Shown here in pieces: positions 8,270 through 18,437 of a stretch of 34,830 nucleotides of DNA. Below the pieces are notes generated by a model. The model did not search any database, was not told the DNA's origin, and was given only the letters and a program-made list of their open reading frames with translations. The first letter of the stretch is position 1; each line of letters starts with the position of its first letter. Both the position numbers and the translations under genes were made by a program. This stretch comes from Thermoanaerobaculia bacterium (GTDB lineage Bacteria > Acidobacteriota > Thermoanaerobaculia > Gp7-AA8), in assembly GCA_023700825.1 (NCBI GenBank), contig JAMPYE010000004.1, positions 1 to 34,830 of the forward strand. Direction: 5' to 3'.

Positions 8270-10240
8270 ATGGCTAACCTCATTGTAGGGCGCAGGCGCG
8301 GTTTCGGCGCGCCGCGTCCTCGCGGGAGGCTCTTCTTGGTTGCGGAAGCGACGACGTACCACCATGCGGCGCGCGGCAGGGGCCGCGTGTTCGCCCTTTC
8401 CCTTCTCGCGCTCGGCATCGTTTACGGCGACATCGGCACGAGCCCCCTCTACGCCCTCCGCGAGTGCTTTCACGGCGCCCACGCGATCGCGCCGACCGTC
8501 GCGAACATCTACGGCGTCCTCTCTCTGATCTTCTGGACTCTCGTCACCGTCGTGACGGTCAAGTACCAGCTCTACGTGATCCGCTTCGACAACCGCGGCG
8601 AGGGAGGGATCCTCGCGCTGCTCGGCCTCATCGGCACGAGCCTGCGGAGGCGCGGCAGGCTGAAGCTGACGCTCGTCATCCTCGGCGTCTTCGGGGCGGC
8701 GCTCCTCTACGGAGACGGGATGATCACCCCGGCGATCTCGGTGCTCAGCGCGGTCGAAGGGCTCGAGGTCGCGACCCCGTTCTTCACTCCCTACGTGATT
8801 CCGATCACGATCGCGATCCTGTTCCTGCTCTTCTTCGTCCAACGGCAGGGCACCGCGAGAGTCGGGACTGTCTTCGGTCCCGTCACGCTCGTCTGGTTCT
8901 CGACTCTCGCCGTGCTCGGAATCCGGGGCATCCTGATGCATCCGTCCGTGATCCTGTCGCTCAATCCACTGCATGCGGTGTCGTTTTTCGTCCGCAACGG
9001 ATCCCACGGCTTCCTGGTGCTGGGCGCTGTCTTCCTCGTGGCGACCGGAGGCGAAGCGCTCTACGCCGACCTCGGGCACTTCGGGAAGAAGCCGATTCAG
9101 ATCGACTGGTTTTGCATCGTCGCCCCCGCGCTCATGCTCCAGTACCTCGGGCAGGGTGCGCTCCTGATCGAGCGTCCGGAAGCCGCGGTCAATCCCTTCT
9201 ACATGCTCGCACCGAGGTGGAGCCTCTATCCGCTGGTCGTGCTCGCCGCCTGCGCGACCATCATCGCGTCGCAGGCGATCATCTCGGGCGCGTTCTCCCT
9301 CACGCGACAGGCGATTCAGCTCGGTTACCTCCCGCGCATGGAGATCGTCCACACGTCGCGGGAGGAGATCGGCCAGATCTACATCCCGACGGTCAACTGG
9401 GCGCTCATGGTGGCGACCATCGCGCTCGTCATCGGCTTCAAGTCGTCGAGCAACCTTGCGGGAGCGTACGGCGTGGCGGTAAGCACGACGATGGTCATCA
9501 CGACCGTTCTGGCCTATGTCGTGGCGCGCGACCTTCGCGGCTGGAGCCGATGGGCGGCGCTCTTGGTGTCCGCCGCGTTCCTGGTCGCCGACGTCGCCTT
9601 CCTCGTCGCGAACTACTTCAAGATTTTCGCGGGCGGCTGGTTCCCGTTGCTCGTGGCGGCGATCGTCTTCGTCGCGATGACGACCTGGCGGCAGGGGCGT
9701 GACATCCTGACCGAGAAGCTGCGCGAAGGATCGCTCTCGCCGGAGATGTTCGTCCAGTCGCTCCGCCTCCGGACACCGATCCGCGTTCCGGGGACGGCCG
9801 TGTTCATGCACCGGAATCCCGCTGCCGTCCCGTCCTCGCTCCTTCACGCGCTCAAGCACTTCAAGTCGCTGCACGAGCGGGTGATCCTGCTGTCGATCGC
9901 CAGCGAGGAGGTCTCCCACGTGGCCCCGGCGGAGAGATACACGCTGCGCGAGCTCGGAGAGGGGATCCACAGCCTCGAGGCTCACTACGGCTACATGGAG
10001 GACGTCGACGTGCCGGCGCTGCTCGAGAGGGCGGCGGAGCGGGGGATCGTCGTCCCGCCGATGGAGACTACCTACTTCCTCGGCCGCGAAACGCTCGTCA
10101 GCTCCGGACGTCGGAGCGGCATGATGCACTGGCGGGAGAAGCTGTTCGCGTCGATGATGCGGAACGCGGCCGGCGCCGCGCGATTCTTCCATCTCCCGCC
10201 TAACCGTGTCGTCGAGCTGGGCGCGCAGATCGAGTTCTGA
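8270..10240 (+). CDS. kup: KUP/HAK/KT family potassium transporter
   Basis: ALGIVYGDIGTSPLYALRECF; LLYGDGMITPAISVLSAVEGL; TGGEALYADLGHFGKKPI; start codon may lie downstream. Confidence 0.95.
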   Translation: MANLIVGRRRGFGAPRPRGRLFLVAEATTYHHAARGRGRVFALSLLALGIVYGDIGTSPLYALRECFHGAHAIAPTVANIYGVLSLIFWTLVTVVTVKYQLYVIRFDNRGEGGILALLGLIGTSLRRRGRLKLTLVILGVFGAALLYGDGMITPAISVLSAVEGLEVATPFFTPYVIPITIAILFLLFFVQRQGTARVGTVFGPVTLVWFSTLAVLGIRGILMHPSVILSLNPLHAVSFFVRNGSHGFLVLGAVFLVATGGEALYADLGHFGKKPIQIDWFCIVAPALMLQYLGQGALLIERPEAAVNPFYMLAPRWSLYPLVVLAACATIIASQAIISGAFSLTRQAIQLGYLPRMEIVHTSREEIGQIYIPTVNWALMVATIALVIGFKSSSNLAGAYGVAVSTTMVITTVLAYVVARDLRGWSRWAALLVSAAFLVADVAFLVANYFKIFAGGWFPLLVAAIVFVAMTTWRQGRDILTEKLREGSLSPEMFVQSLRLRTPIRVPGTAVFMHRNPAAVPSSLLHALKHFKSLHERVILLSIASEEVSHVAPAERYTLRELGEGIHSLEAHYGYMEDVDVPALLERAAERGIVVPPMETTYFLGRETLVSSGRRSGMMHWREKLFASMMRNAAGAARFFHLPPNRVVELGAQIEF

Positions 10241-10360
10241 TCGGGCGCGGCCGGGGCAGCGCGTCGTCGTGGTAAGATCAAGATCCCCGGCGCGCTGCGC
10301 GTGGCGTGACTCGCGATCGCGTCACATCGCGTGCGCGCGCCCGGCCCCCGTGGCGAATGC

Positions 10361-10681
10361 ATGAGTGACCCTGACGACGATCTCGACTTCGACAGCACGC
10401 TCGTGCGGCACGGACGCAACGCGGAGACGTTCGACCAGGTCAGCGCGTTCGCGAAGGAAATCGAGGGGCGATCGCTCGACAAACTCCTCCTCGACCTGCC
10501 CGGCCTCGCGGCGCTCTCGGAGTGGAAGTTCCGCCTTGCCGCGCAGATGTTCGGCCGTCGATTCCGGCAGCTCAAGGGTGTCGAAAAGGAACAGCTGCGA
10601 ATCTTCGCCGAGGAGGTCGCGGCAACGGAGAAGCCCGACCTCGCCGCGAAGATTCGCGCGCTGACCTCGGAACGAAACTGA
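10361..10681 (+). CDS. Hypothetical protein (106 aa)
   Basis: MSDPDDDLDFDSTLVRHGRNAETFDQVSAFAKEIEGRSLDKLL...; coherent acidic, helical-looking sequence. Confidence 0.6.
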   Translation: MSDPDDDLDFDSTLVRHGRNAETFDQVSAFAKEIEGRSLDKLLLDLPGLAALSEWKFRLAAQMFGRRFRQLKGVEKEQLRIFAEEVAATEKPDLAAKIRALTSERN

Positions 10682-10785
10682 CGGCCACGCCTCCTGGACC
10701 GGGTTGCCCGTCGTCGCTGTCGATCTCGAGGGCAAGCTGGGGTCACGCCCTTTGCTCTGAGTTAGGGCGTTCCGTTTCCCCGGGC

Positions 10786-10992
10786 GTCATTCCGAGGCGA
10801 CGAACGGACTCGGGGTCGTCCTGAGCGGCGCTTCCAAGAAACTGTCGGCTCGAAGTTAAGGAGAGGCTGTCGTCCTGAACGTAGCGAAGCGGAGTGAAGG
10901 ACCTCGCAGGCTCCCGTGGTCATGCCATGGCCATGTACCGAGGGCCATGATTTCGGAAGCCTGCGAGGCCGTTCGCTTCGCTCAGGGCGACA
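10786..10992. repeat. Cluster of interspersed GTCRTYCTGA-type units in direct and inverted orientation
   Basis: GTCATTCCGAGGCGA (10786), GTCGTCCTGAGCGGCG (10816), TGTCGTCCTGAACGTAGCGAAG...CCTCGCAGGCTCC (10868-10914), inverted GGAAGCCTGCGAGG...CGCTTCGCTCAGGGCGACA (10955-10992). Confidence 0.7.
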
Positions 10993-11183
10993 AGTGTTCA
11001 GCGACGCCAGTTTCTTCCCTCAGGCGCCGCGCGCGCGGTGGGCCGCTCAGGCCCGCATGCTTGCCGTGTAAGGCGAGACCCTCGGCTCTTGCGAGGGGAC
11101 TTACCCTCGGTCATGATGTCGCGGCGAAGCGTCCGATCGAGGCAGTCGCTGACACATGCTGACCGGGGCCGCAGGAGAGAGCC

Positions 11184-12227
11184 ATGTACTGTCCGAAGTG
11201 CGGAAGCCCGATCGTCCCCGCGTCGAACTTCTGCACGCGATGCGGGACGCCGCTTCCCGTAGTGCCGCCCGGATCTCCCTCGTCGGACGCGGCGCTGCTG
11301 GCTCGGCCCGCCGTCATCACTCTGCTCGCGATCCTCGATCTCGTGTTTGGCGGAATCTGGCTCCTGGCCACGCTCGGGCTCTCGTTCACGCTGACCTCGG
11401 GCAAGAGCGACCCCGAGGACCTGGTGCTGGCGTTGATCTTCGGAGTGCTCGGCCTCACCGCGATGGTCGCCGGAGTCGGTCTGCTCCGGATGAAGGAGTA
11501 CGGGCGCATCGTCCAGCTCGTGCTCTCGACGATCGGCCTGCTCGGCATTCCGATCGGAACGATCATCTCCGCACTCGTCCTCTACTACCTCACGCGGCCC
11601 GGAGTTCGCGTGCTGTTCTCGGGCAGGCCGGTCGAGCAGCTCACTCCCGAAGAGATCGGGGCGGTCTCGCAGTTGAGGGGCTCGGGTGGTGCGGGAGTGG
11701 CGATCGCAGTTGCGGTAGGCCTGCTCGTCCTCGTGGCGGTCATGGGGATTCTCGCCGCCATCGCGATTCCCAACCTGCTCACCGCGATGCAGCGGTCGAA
11801 GCAGAAGCGGACGATGGCCGACATGCGCTCCGTCGCGACGGCGTGGGAAGCCTATGCCACTGACCACAACACCTATGCGCCCACGGACGCAATCGGCAGC
11901 ACCCATCCCGCAACGCTGACCGACGAGCGCGGCGTGATGCTCGAAGCCGCATCGAGGATCGATGCGAGCGAGCTGGAGAATGTGCTCGTTCCGACATACC
12001 TCCGGATGCTGCCGCAAAAGGACGGATGGGAACGGGAGATCGAGCTCTTCGTCGGTTCGGACGGGCAGGAATACGCCATGCGCTCGTCGGGAAAGAACGG
12101 CGTTGCCGAGAGCGAAGCCTACCAGGCGGGACCGATCAAGAATTTCGACTGCGACATCGTCTACGCGCTCGGCGAGTTCATCGCCTATCCGGAAGGAGCC
12201 GCGGTACAGGTCGACCAGCCGCGCTGA
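11184..12227 (+). CDS. Zinc-ribbon / multi-TM protein with C-terminal GspG-like pseudopilin domain
   Basis: N-terminal CPKCGSPIVPASNFCTRCG; several TM helices; MGILAAIAIPNLLTAMQRSKQKRTMADMRSVATAWEAYATDHN...LPQKDGWEREIELFVGSDGQEYAMRSSGKNG...FDCDIVYALGEFIAYPEG. Confidence 0.88.
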   Translation: MYCPKCGSPIVPASNFCTRCGTPLPVVPPGSPSSDAALLARPAVITLLAILDLVFGGIWLLATLGLSFTLTSGKSDPEDLVLALIFGVLGLTAMVAGVGLLRMKEYGRIVQLVLSTIGLLGIPIGTIISALVLYYLTRPGVRVLFSGRPVEQLTPEEIGAVSQLRGSGGAGVAIAVAVGLLVLVAVMGILAAIAIPNLLTAMQRSKQKRTMADMRSVATAWEAYATDHNTYAPTDAIGSTHPATLTDERGVMLEAASRIDASELENVLVPTYLRMLPQKDGWEREIELFVGSDGQEYAMRSSGKNGVAESEAYQAGPIKNFDCDIVYALGEFIAYPEGAAVQVDQPR

Positions 12228-12257
12228 CGAGGCGCGTGGCGTTCCGAGGCCGATCCC

Positions 12258-12881
12258 ATGCTCTCGTACGCAATCCTTGGAGCGGCCTACGCGTTCGCAG
12301 CGGCGGTGCAGCCCGGACAGTTCCAGGCCTATGTCGTCTCGCAGGCGATCGCGAACGGCTGGCGCCGGACGATGCCCGCGGCGCTCGCGCCGCTGCTGAG
12401 CGATGTATTCATCGTCGTGCTGGTACTGGCGATACTCACGCAGATTCCACTGCTCTTCCTGCTCGTGCTCAGGCTCGTCGGCGGGTTTTTCCTGCTCTAC
12501 CTCGCGTGGGGCGCATTTCGCACGTACCGGGGCACGGTAGAGTCAATGGCCGCACCGCCGAGCGCGGCGCACAAGACCGTTCTGGAAGCCGCGTTCGTGA
12601 ACATCCTGAATCCGAATCCGTATCTCGCCTGGGCGCTCGTTCTCGGGCCGCTGCTTCTCGAGGCCTGGAAGAAGAGCCCGTCATACGGAGTCGTGCTCGT
12701 CGCGGCGTTCTACCTGACGATCATCGTCGCGACGGCGGCCATCATTCTGCTGGCAGCGCTCGCGCGCTCGTTCGGGCCGAAGGTCTCCCGCGCGCTCGTC
12801 GGAATTTCCGCCGTGGCGCTCGTCTGCTTCGCGATCTACCAGCTCTCCGCAGTGTCCATGGCGTTGGTGGAAATGGGGTAG
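12258..12881 (+). CDS. LysE family translocator
   Basis: 207 aa, 6 TM; VQPGQFQAYVVSQAIANGWRRTMPAALAPLLSD, AAFVNILNPNPYLAWALVLGP. Confidence 0.88.
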   Translation: MLSYAILGAAYAFAAAVQPGQFQAYVVSQAIANGWRRTMPAALAPLLSDVFIVVLVLAILTQIPLLFLLVLRLVGGFFLLYLAWGAFRTYRGTVESMAAPPSAAHKTVLEAAFVNILNPNPYLAWALVLGPLLLEAWKKSPSYGVVLVAAFYLTIIVATAAIILLAALARSFGPKVSRALVGISAVALVCFAIYQLSAVSMALVEMG

Positions 12882-12913
12882 CCGGGGAGCGCACGACCGA
12901 CGCTTAGCCCGAT

Positions 12914-12953
12914 GGCGTCCCGCGGAGAGGGACGCCGGAGAGTAGCCGGTTGC
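12914..12953. repeat. Short copy of the GGAGAGTAGCCGGT repeat with hairpin
   Basis: GGCGTCCC-gcggaga-GGGACGCC followed by GGAGAGTAGCCGGTTGC; related to 22783-22996. Confidence 0.55.
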
Positions 12954-13014
12954 GTTCACTCGACGATCACGCGCCCCTCCGCGGCGCGATCCCTACAGAG
13001 CAGAGCGAGCTCCC

Positions 13015-13464
13015 TCACCCTCCGAACTGCCGCAGGTGATGGTCGATGTGCTTGTGAGTCAGCACGCCCCACTCCTCGCCCGACAGTGTCCCGAAGAAGA
13101 GATGAACCCGTCCGGCGGCGGGACCCGCGCCCTCTCTTCCGAAGCGGTCGATCAGTTCCGCGAGGCGGGCGCGCTCGGCCTCGAATTCGCGCGTTTCCGA
13201 GACGATGTAGGTCGGATGCGTCGGCGAGTTCCTTCCGAACGGCTTCTCGCCGAAGATGGCCCCGCGGATGAAGGGCGTGACGAGCTTTCCCAGGAGGCTC
13301 TGCCTGCAGACGCGCTCGCCCGCGGCATCCGACATCGCGACACAGAGGTGCGCGAGCATCTGCACGCAGCTCATCGTTCCCCACTGGCGCGCGGCGTTCG
13401 CGTCGAGCGCGGCGAGCCTGCGGAGCAGCGCATTTCGAGCGCCATCGTCGAAGAGTGTGTTCAT
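13015..13464 (-). CDS. DUF1569/DinB-like protein
   Basis: 149 aa; LDANAARQWGTMSCVQMLAHLCVAM...; C-terminal LTHKHIDHHLRQFGG. Confidence 0.75.
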   Translation of the reverse strand: MNTLFDDGARNALLRRLAALDANAARQWGTMSCVQMLAHLCVAMSDAAGERVCRQSLLGKLVTPFIRGAIFGEKPFGRNSPTHPTYIVSETREFEAERARLAELIDRFGREGAGPAAGRVHLFFGTLSGEEWGVLTHKHIDHHLRQFGG

Positions 13465-13543
13465 CGTGGTCCTTTCGTGCGGCGCGCCCGCGCCGCATCG
13501 GCAACGCCGACATCGACTCGAAGAGGGGCGCTCTCTCCTGCCG

Positions 13544-15745
13544 TCAGGAGCCCGCCGGATACATCCGCTCGAACTCCGGGTCGTCGTGCAGCAGCGAGAG
13601 ATCGGGGTCGCGGCGCGCCCAGTCCGCATCCTTGAATCCGGCGTTCCACGCGCGCTGCAGCGCGTCGAGGGCGTCGGACTTCCTCTTCAGCTCGCAGAAG
13701 ACGCAGGCGAGGTTGTACAGGATCGTCGCTTCGTTAGGCCGCAGCGCCATCGCGAGGTTCGCTTCGCGCAGCGCGTCGTCGAGCTGGCCGAGCTGCGCGT
13801 AGTCGATCGCCAGCAGCAGCCGGGCGCGCGCATCTTCGGGGATCTGCTTCAGGTGCGGCTCGAGGACCTGCACGCGTCGCTGCCGCGCATTGCGAGCCGC
13901 CTCGGCCTTTCCCAGCGCGCCGTACGAGTTCAGGATCGGCACGTAAGTGTTGTAGTCGTTCCCGGCCGCGTCTGTCGCCGCGTCGGCCAGATCGGCGACC
14001 TCCTGGTAGCGCCCCGCCGCGAAGAGCGTGCGGAGCAGCAGGTAGTAGGCGCCCTCGCAGTCGGGCTTCTGCATGATCGCTTCGCGCACTCGCGAGATCG
14101 CGTCGTCGTACCGGCTTTCCGCGTGGAGGATCCAGGCCGCGGCGACCTTGACCTCGGGCAGGTCCTGCCGCAGCGCGCTCGCACGCTTCGACGCCGCGAG
14201 TGCGCGCTCGATCCACTTCTGGTCGCGCTCGAAGTGATAGTGATACTGCGCGCAGGCGTTCGAGATCGCCGCGTGCGCCAGCGCGAAGTTCGGATCGAGC
14301 GACACCGCGTTCTCGAACATCTGCAGCGCGAACTCGAGGTCCTGCCGTGTCAGGCGCCTCGCGAAGCTCTTCCCGCGCAGGTAGAGGTCGTACGCCTGCA
14401 GGTCCTCGGTCGGCTTCGACGCGAGCGCCTTCTCCTCCTGCGGCGAGAGCGTGACGCGGAGCGCCTCCGCGATCTTGCGTGCGATCTCGTCCTGCACTTC
14501 GAAGACGTCCTTCATCTCGCGGTCGTAGCGCTCGCTCCAGAGCGGGAAATCGGTCGCCGTGTCGACGAGCTGCGTGTTGATTCGAAGGCGGCTGCCGGCG
14601 CGCCGCAGGCTTCCCATCAGCACGTACGACGCGTTCTGCTGCTGGGCGATCTGCGCCGGCGTGACCGGCTTGTCACGGTACGACAGCACCGTCGCGCGCG
14701 AGAAGATCTTGAGCCCCTTGATCTTGGACAACTCGGTGATGATGTCCTCGGTGACGCCGTCGCGGAAGTACTCGTCTTCCTTGATGCCGCTCAGGTTCTC
14801 GAAGTAGAGGACCGCGATCGACTTCTCCGCCGGCTTCACGGAGACGCCACCACGCGTCTCGCCCGAGTCGTGCAGGCGCCGCCCGCCGGAGTCGAGGTCG
14901 CGCTTGAGGCGCATCAAGTCGGTCTTCAGGTCGTTCGCGCTTTGGTAGCGGAGGTTGCGGTCCTTCTCGAGAGCCTTGCCGAGAATCCGGCCGAGCTCCG
15001 AGGGAAGCGTCGGGTTGGCCTCGCTTGCGGGCTGCGGCTCGCGATTCAGAATCGCATCGAAAATCACGGCGGAGCTGTCGCCCGCAAACGGCGGCACCCC
15101 GGTCGCCATCTGGTAGAGGACCGTGCCGAGCGAGAAGATGTCGGTCCGCGAGTCGGTGAGCTGCGCGCGCGCCTGCTCCGGTGACATGTACGAGATCGTC
15201 CCGAGCGTCGTTCCCGCCTTGGTCAGCTCGTCGGGACGGACCGCGGTCGCGTCGCTCGGATCGGACCCTCGTCCCTGATCGATCTTCGCGAGCCCGAAGT
15301 CGAGGATCTTCGCCTGTCCTCTCGAGTTCACGAAGATGTTCGCCGGCTTGATGTCGCGGTGGACGATGCCCTTCGCGTGCGCAGACTCCAGGGCATCGGA
15401 TATCTGGATACCGATCTCGAGGAGCTGGGCCGCCGGAACCGCGCCCCTGCTGACACGCTCTGCAAGCGTCTCGCCTTCGAGCAGCTCCATCGCGATGAAG
15501 TGCTGTCCCTCGTGCTGGTCGATTGCGTAGACAGTGCAGATGCCCGGATGGTTCAGGGCCGAGGCGGCACGCGCCTCGCGCTGGAACCGTTCGAGTGTCG
15601 CACCGTCCCTCGCCATTTCGGGAGGGAGGAACTTCAGTGCCACGCGCCGACCGAGGCTCGTGTCTTCCGCTTCATAGACGACACCCATCCCGCCGCTGCC
15701 GAGTTTCGCAGTGACTCGATAGTGAGACAGAGTTTGGCCGATCAT
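13544..15745 (-). CDS. Serine/threonine protein kinase with TolB-like domain and TPRs
   Basis: [85 protein letters not shown]-terminus; an alternative start at 15820 exists. Confidence 0.93.
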   Translation of the reverse strand: MIGQTLSHYRVTAKLGSGGMGVVYEAEDTSLGRRVALKFLPPEMARDGATLERFQREARAASALNHPGICTVYAIDQHEGQHFIAMELLEGETLAERVSRGAVPAAQLLEIGIQISDALESAHAKGIVHRDIKPANIFVNSRGQAKILDFGLAKIDQGRGSDPSDATAVRPDELTKAGTTLGTISYMSPEQARAQLTDSRTDIFSLGTVLYQMATGVPPFAGDSSAVIFDAILNREPQPASEANPTLPSELGRILGKALEKDRNLRYQSANDLKTDLMRLKRDLDSGGRRLHDSGETRGGVSVKPAEKSIAVLYFENLSGIKEDEYFRDGVTEDIITELSKIKGLKIFSRATVLSYRDKPVTPAQIAQQQNASYVLMGSLRRAGSRLRINTQLVDTATDFPLWSERYDREMKDVFEVQDEIARKIAEALRVTLSPQEEKALASKPTEDLQAYDLYLRGKSFARRLTRQDLEFALQMFENAVSLDPNFALAHAAISNACAQYHYHFERDQKWIERALAASKRASALRQDLPEVKVAAAWILHAESRYDDAISRVREAIMQKPDCEGAYYLLLRTLFAAGRYQEVADLADAATDAAGNDYNTYVPILNSYGALGKAEAARNARQRRVQVLEPHLKQIPEDARARLLLAIDYAQLGQLDDALREANLAMALRPNEATILYNLACVFCELKRKSDALDALQRAWNAGFKDADWARRDPDLSLLHDDPEFERMYPAGS

Positions 15746-15847
15746 GATTGGTTCCAGGTTTGGAGGTGGAGCGATCATCGTATCCACGCCCGATGTTGGC
15801 GTCAACGAAGGGACCTTCACGTTTGAGGTCGTGCGCGCGGCGCGAAT

Positions 15848-16684
15848 TCAGGCCCGCGGCCGCGGATTGCGGCACCACTCGCTCCAGCTGCCGACGAAGA
15901 GGCTGGCGCCGGGCATCCCGGCGATCTCGAGCGCGAGAAGGGTGTGGCAGGCAGTCACGCCCGAGCCGCAGTGAACGACGACGTGCGTCGGGTCGGCGCC
16001 GGACAGGCGGCCCGCGTAGAGTTTTCGCAGGGCCTCCGGCGACTTGAAGCGACCGTTCTCGAGGTTCTCGGAGAACGGCACGTTGATGGCGCCTGGAATG
16101 TGTCCAGCCACCGGGTCGATCGGCTCCTCGAGGCCCGCGAAGCGTGTGGCGCTTCGCACGTCGATCACGCGCCAGGCGGGGTCCGTCCGAAGCGAGTCGA
16201 CCACGTCGATGTCGACGGTGGGCAGACTCCATCGCTCGCAAGGGTACGGCGAGAGTGGAGTGACTGACGCCGGCGCCGTCGTCAACTCGAGCCCAGCGGC
16301 GACTGCGGCAGGCAGGCCGCCGTCGAGGACTGCCGCGTGCTCGTGGCCGATGGCCCGCAACATCCACCACGCACGAGCCGCCGCGTTCGCGCCCGCCTGC
16401 TCATCGTAAACCACCACGCGGGTCGACGGTGCGATCCCCCAGGCTCCCAGGGTGCGGCACCACTCGTCGAGCGTCGGGAGGGGATGGCGTCCGCCGCGCG
16501 AGGGGTCGTGTCCCGGGCGAGACGCGCTGCTCAGCTGCTCGTCCGAGCTCGCGTACCGGGCGCCAGGCAGATGACCCTGCTCCCAGGCCGCGCGACTCCT
16601 TCCGGCGTCGAGCACGACGACGTCGTTGTCGGTCGCGAGCGCCGACCGCAGGGCGTTCGCGGAGATGATCGGGGAAGTGCTCAT
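15848..16684 (-). CDS. sseA: Sulfurtransferase with two rhodanese domains (thiosulfate/3-mercaptopyruvate type)
   Basis: VVLDAGRSRAAWEQGHLPGARY; DVRSATRFAG...DPVAGHIPGAINVPF; active-site VVHCGSGVTAC. Confidence 0.9.
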   Translation of the reverse strand: MSTSPIISANALRSALATDNDVVVLDAGRSRAAWEQGHLPGARYASSDEQLSSASRPGHDPSRGGRHPLPTLDEWCRTLGAWGIAPSTRVVVYDEQAGANAAARAWWMLRAIGHEHAAVLDGGLPAAVAAGLELTTAPASVTPLSPYPCERWSLPTVDIDVVDSLRTDPAWRVIDVRSATRFAGLEEPIDPVAGHIPGAINVPFSENLENGRFKSPEALRKLYAGRLSGADPTHVVVHCGSGVTACHTLLALEIAGMPGASLFVGSWSEWCRNPRPRA

Positions 16685-16841
16685 GTACGTAGATCCTTTG
16701 CGCGTCGGATTCAGGTCGGGAGTCGGAGTCGGAGCCAATGTGCGCACTTTAGCCGATCGCTCTCGGCGATCAGCAGGAGTTCGCGGTCTGCCCCCGGTCC
16801 CATCGGCGCGCAGCGCCGCCCGGCCTGGTGGAGCCCGCGCT

Positions 16842-17915
16842 TCAGAATCGCCCGGTCCAGACGAGGTGAAGGCCGATGTCGGCGGTGTTGTCGAAGTGGG
16901 CGAGGTTCTCGGTGAGAGCGACGAAGAGGACACTTTCCCGCGAGATCATGCATTTGACGCCGATGCTCGCCTGGATCGAAAGGGCGGCGAGCTCGGGAAG
17001 GTCGAGTTCGCGGAACGGCGACTGAGACACCGTCGACTGGATGATCAGAGAGTTTCGCGAGCTGAAGATCTCATGCTCGTATCCGAGCATGGCGGAGATG
17101 ACCGTCTGAGGCCTCGTGTGAAGCCGCTCGTTCTCACCGAGGTACACGACGCCGGCAGCGGCGTGGAGGCACGATTTTTCGAAGAACCTGCTGGCCAGCA
17201 GCTGGGCGCCTGCATCCCACGAGCCGGAGCTGTAGAGGTCGCGCTCACTGCCCGTGGGTGCCTTCGCCACGAGCTCGATGGAGCTGGCCCACTCGGTCCC
17301 GGGGCCGCTGATTCCCCGTTTCAGGCTGAAGGTCGTGTCCCCGAGCCCCGCGCCGGGGTTGCGGCTCGTGTACGAGGATCCATTCTCGTCGGAGATGAAG
17401 ACGGTGATGTCGCCGCGGGGAGCTCCGAGGCGTCCCGCCTGACCAAGGCCGAAGGCGTCGTGAAACGACTCGATCGAGGAGTCCATCGCGTCTCCCCCGA
17501 AGTCGAGAATCTGGACCGTTACGCCTAACTGTGTCCTGTTGCCGAAGCCGCGGTGAAGCGCGATCGCCGTCCGGTAGAACTCGCCGTCGAGATAGAATGC
17601 GTTCTGCCCGCTCTCCGCCACGACGGATTCGAGGAACTCCCGGGTGACGGGCTCGCGGGTCGTCCGCGCTTCGAGCGCCTCCTCGATCGCTTCCGATTTC
17701 GCGAAGCTGTTCGTTCCTGTGACGGTCACGTCGAGTTGCCAGCGACCGTTCTCGAGGATGTCGGCCGAGTTGGGGTCGAGTGCGAGAAACCCCATGTTGA
17801 GCGCGAACTGGTCGCGTATGCGCAGGGGGCCGAGGTCCTCGAAATGGAGCGGCTGGGCGCCCGTGTGCAGTGCTGCGACGAGCACGAATGCTGCGATGCC
17901 GAATCGTGCGTTCAT
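16842..17915 (-). CDS. DUF3187-like outer-membrane/secreted protein
   Basis: 357 aa, signal peptide; PLRIRDQFALNMGFLALDP...; FYRTAIALHRGFGNRTQLGVTVQILDFGGDAMDSSIESFHDAFGL; beta-rich. Confidence 0.75.
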   Translation of the reverse strand: MNARFGIAAFVLVAALHTGAQPLHFEDLGPLRIRDQFALNMGFLALDPNSADILENGRWQLDVTVTGTNSFAKSEAIEEALEARTTREPVTREFLESVVAESGQNAFYLDGEFYRTAIALHRGFGNRTQLGVTVQILDFGGDAMDSSIESFHDAFGLGQAGRLGAPRGDITVFISDENGSSYTSRNPGAGLGDTTFSLKRGISGPGTEWASSIELVAKAPTGSERDLYSSGSWDAGAQLLASRFFEKSCLHAAAGVVYLGENERLHTRPQTVISAMLGYEHEIFSSRNSLIIQSTVSQSPFRELDLPELAALSIQASIGVKCMISRESVLFVALTENLAHFDNTADIGLHLVWTGRF

Positions 17916-18174
17916 TGGTACGATCTCGAGATTGTGCCTGCGACCATGAGGTCACCCGTTTCGTCATCGCGCGGAGCCCGCGTGTCTTGCATCTGCGCCT
18001 CTTGGACGCGCACGCCCGCTTCCTCCTGGCGCTCGATCGGTTCGAGCCCGATCCGGCCTGCGCGCAACTCTCGGGTCGACGTCGACGGCCCGGGGGACGT
18101 TCGAGAAATCAACCGGCGAGTGCCCTGGGAAGAGCATGCTGCGCGCGGGCTTGACGGCCTCGGGTCAGCGCGGT

Positions 18175-18361
18175 GGCGTCAATTCTCTGGTTTTTCCGAT
18201 TTTACGATTGCCGGACTTCCTCGGCAACTCCGCGCGCCTCATGCCGGGCAGGCCTGAGAGCGACACGGCGCCGGAGCGGCGCAGCATGATCGCAAGTAAT
18301 TGACGGATCGAGCTTTCGAGCCCGAGCGTCTCATGTTGCGCAGGAGCGATGTTCTGACCCC
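18175..18361. repeat. 187-nt dispersed element, copy 1
   Basis: Near-gapless alignment to 34412-34598; shared TGCCGGGCAGG, TCGCAAG, ATCGAGC(T/C)TTCGA, GAGCGT, TCTGACCCC. Confidence 0.7.
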
Positions 18362-18437
18362 GGCTCCCAACCCTGGGTCCTGGCACCTCGCGCGATTAGA
18401 CTCTTCCGGGAGCGCACGAAAGCGAGAGGCCGGAACG

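Noticed and set aside
8243-10192. 649-aa minus ORF antisense to kup
   Set aside because: Low-complexity R/E/D-rich translation mirroring a well-supported KUP gene on the other strand; typical high-GC antisense artefact.
13256-15184. 642-aa plus ORF antisense to the Ser/Thr kinase
   Set aside because: No recognisable motifs; the opposite strand has all kinase motifs.
17912-18154. Short overlapping ORFs around 17.9-18.2 kb (66 aa minus, 94 aa plus)
   Set aside because: No convincing start/RBS, no recognisable motif, and both overlap the DUF3187 gene start or repeat region.
18165-18386. 73-aa minus ORF inside the 187-nt element
   Set aside because: Equivalent frame in copy 2 contains a stop and differences show no obvious third-position bias; treated as non-coding.
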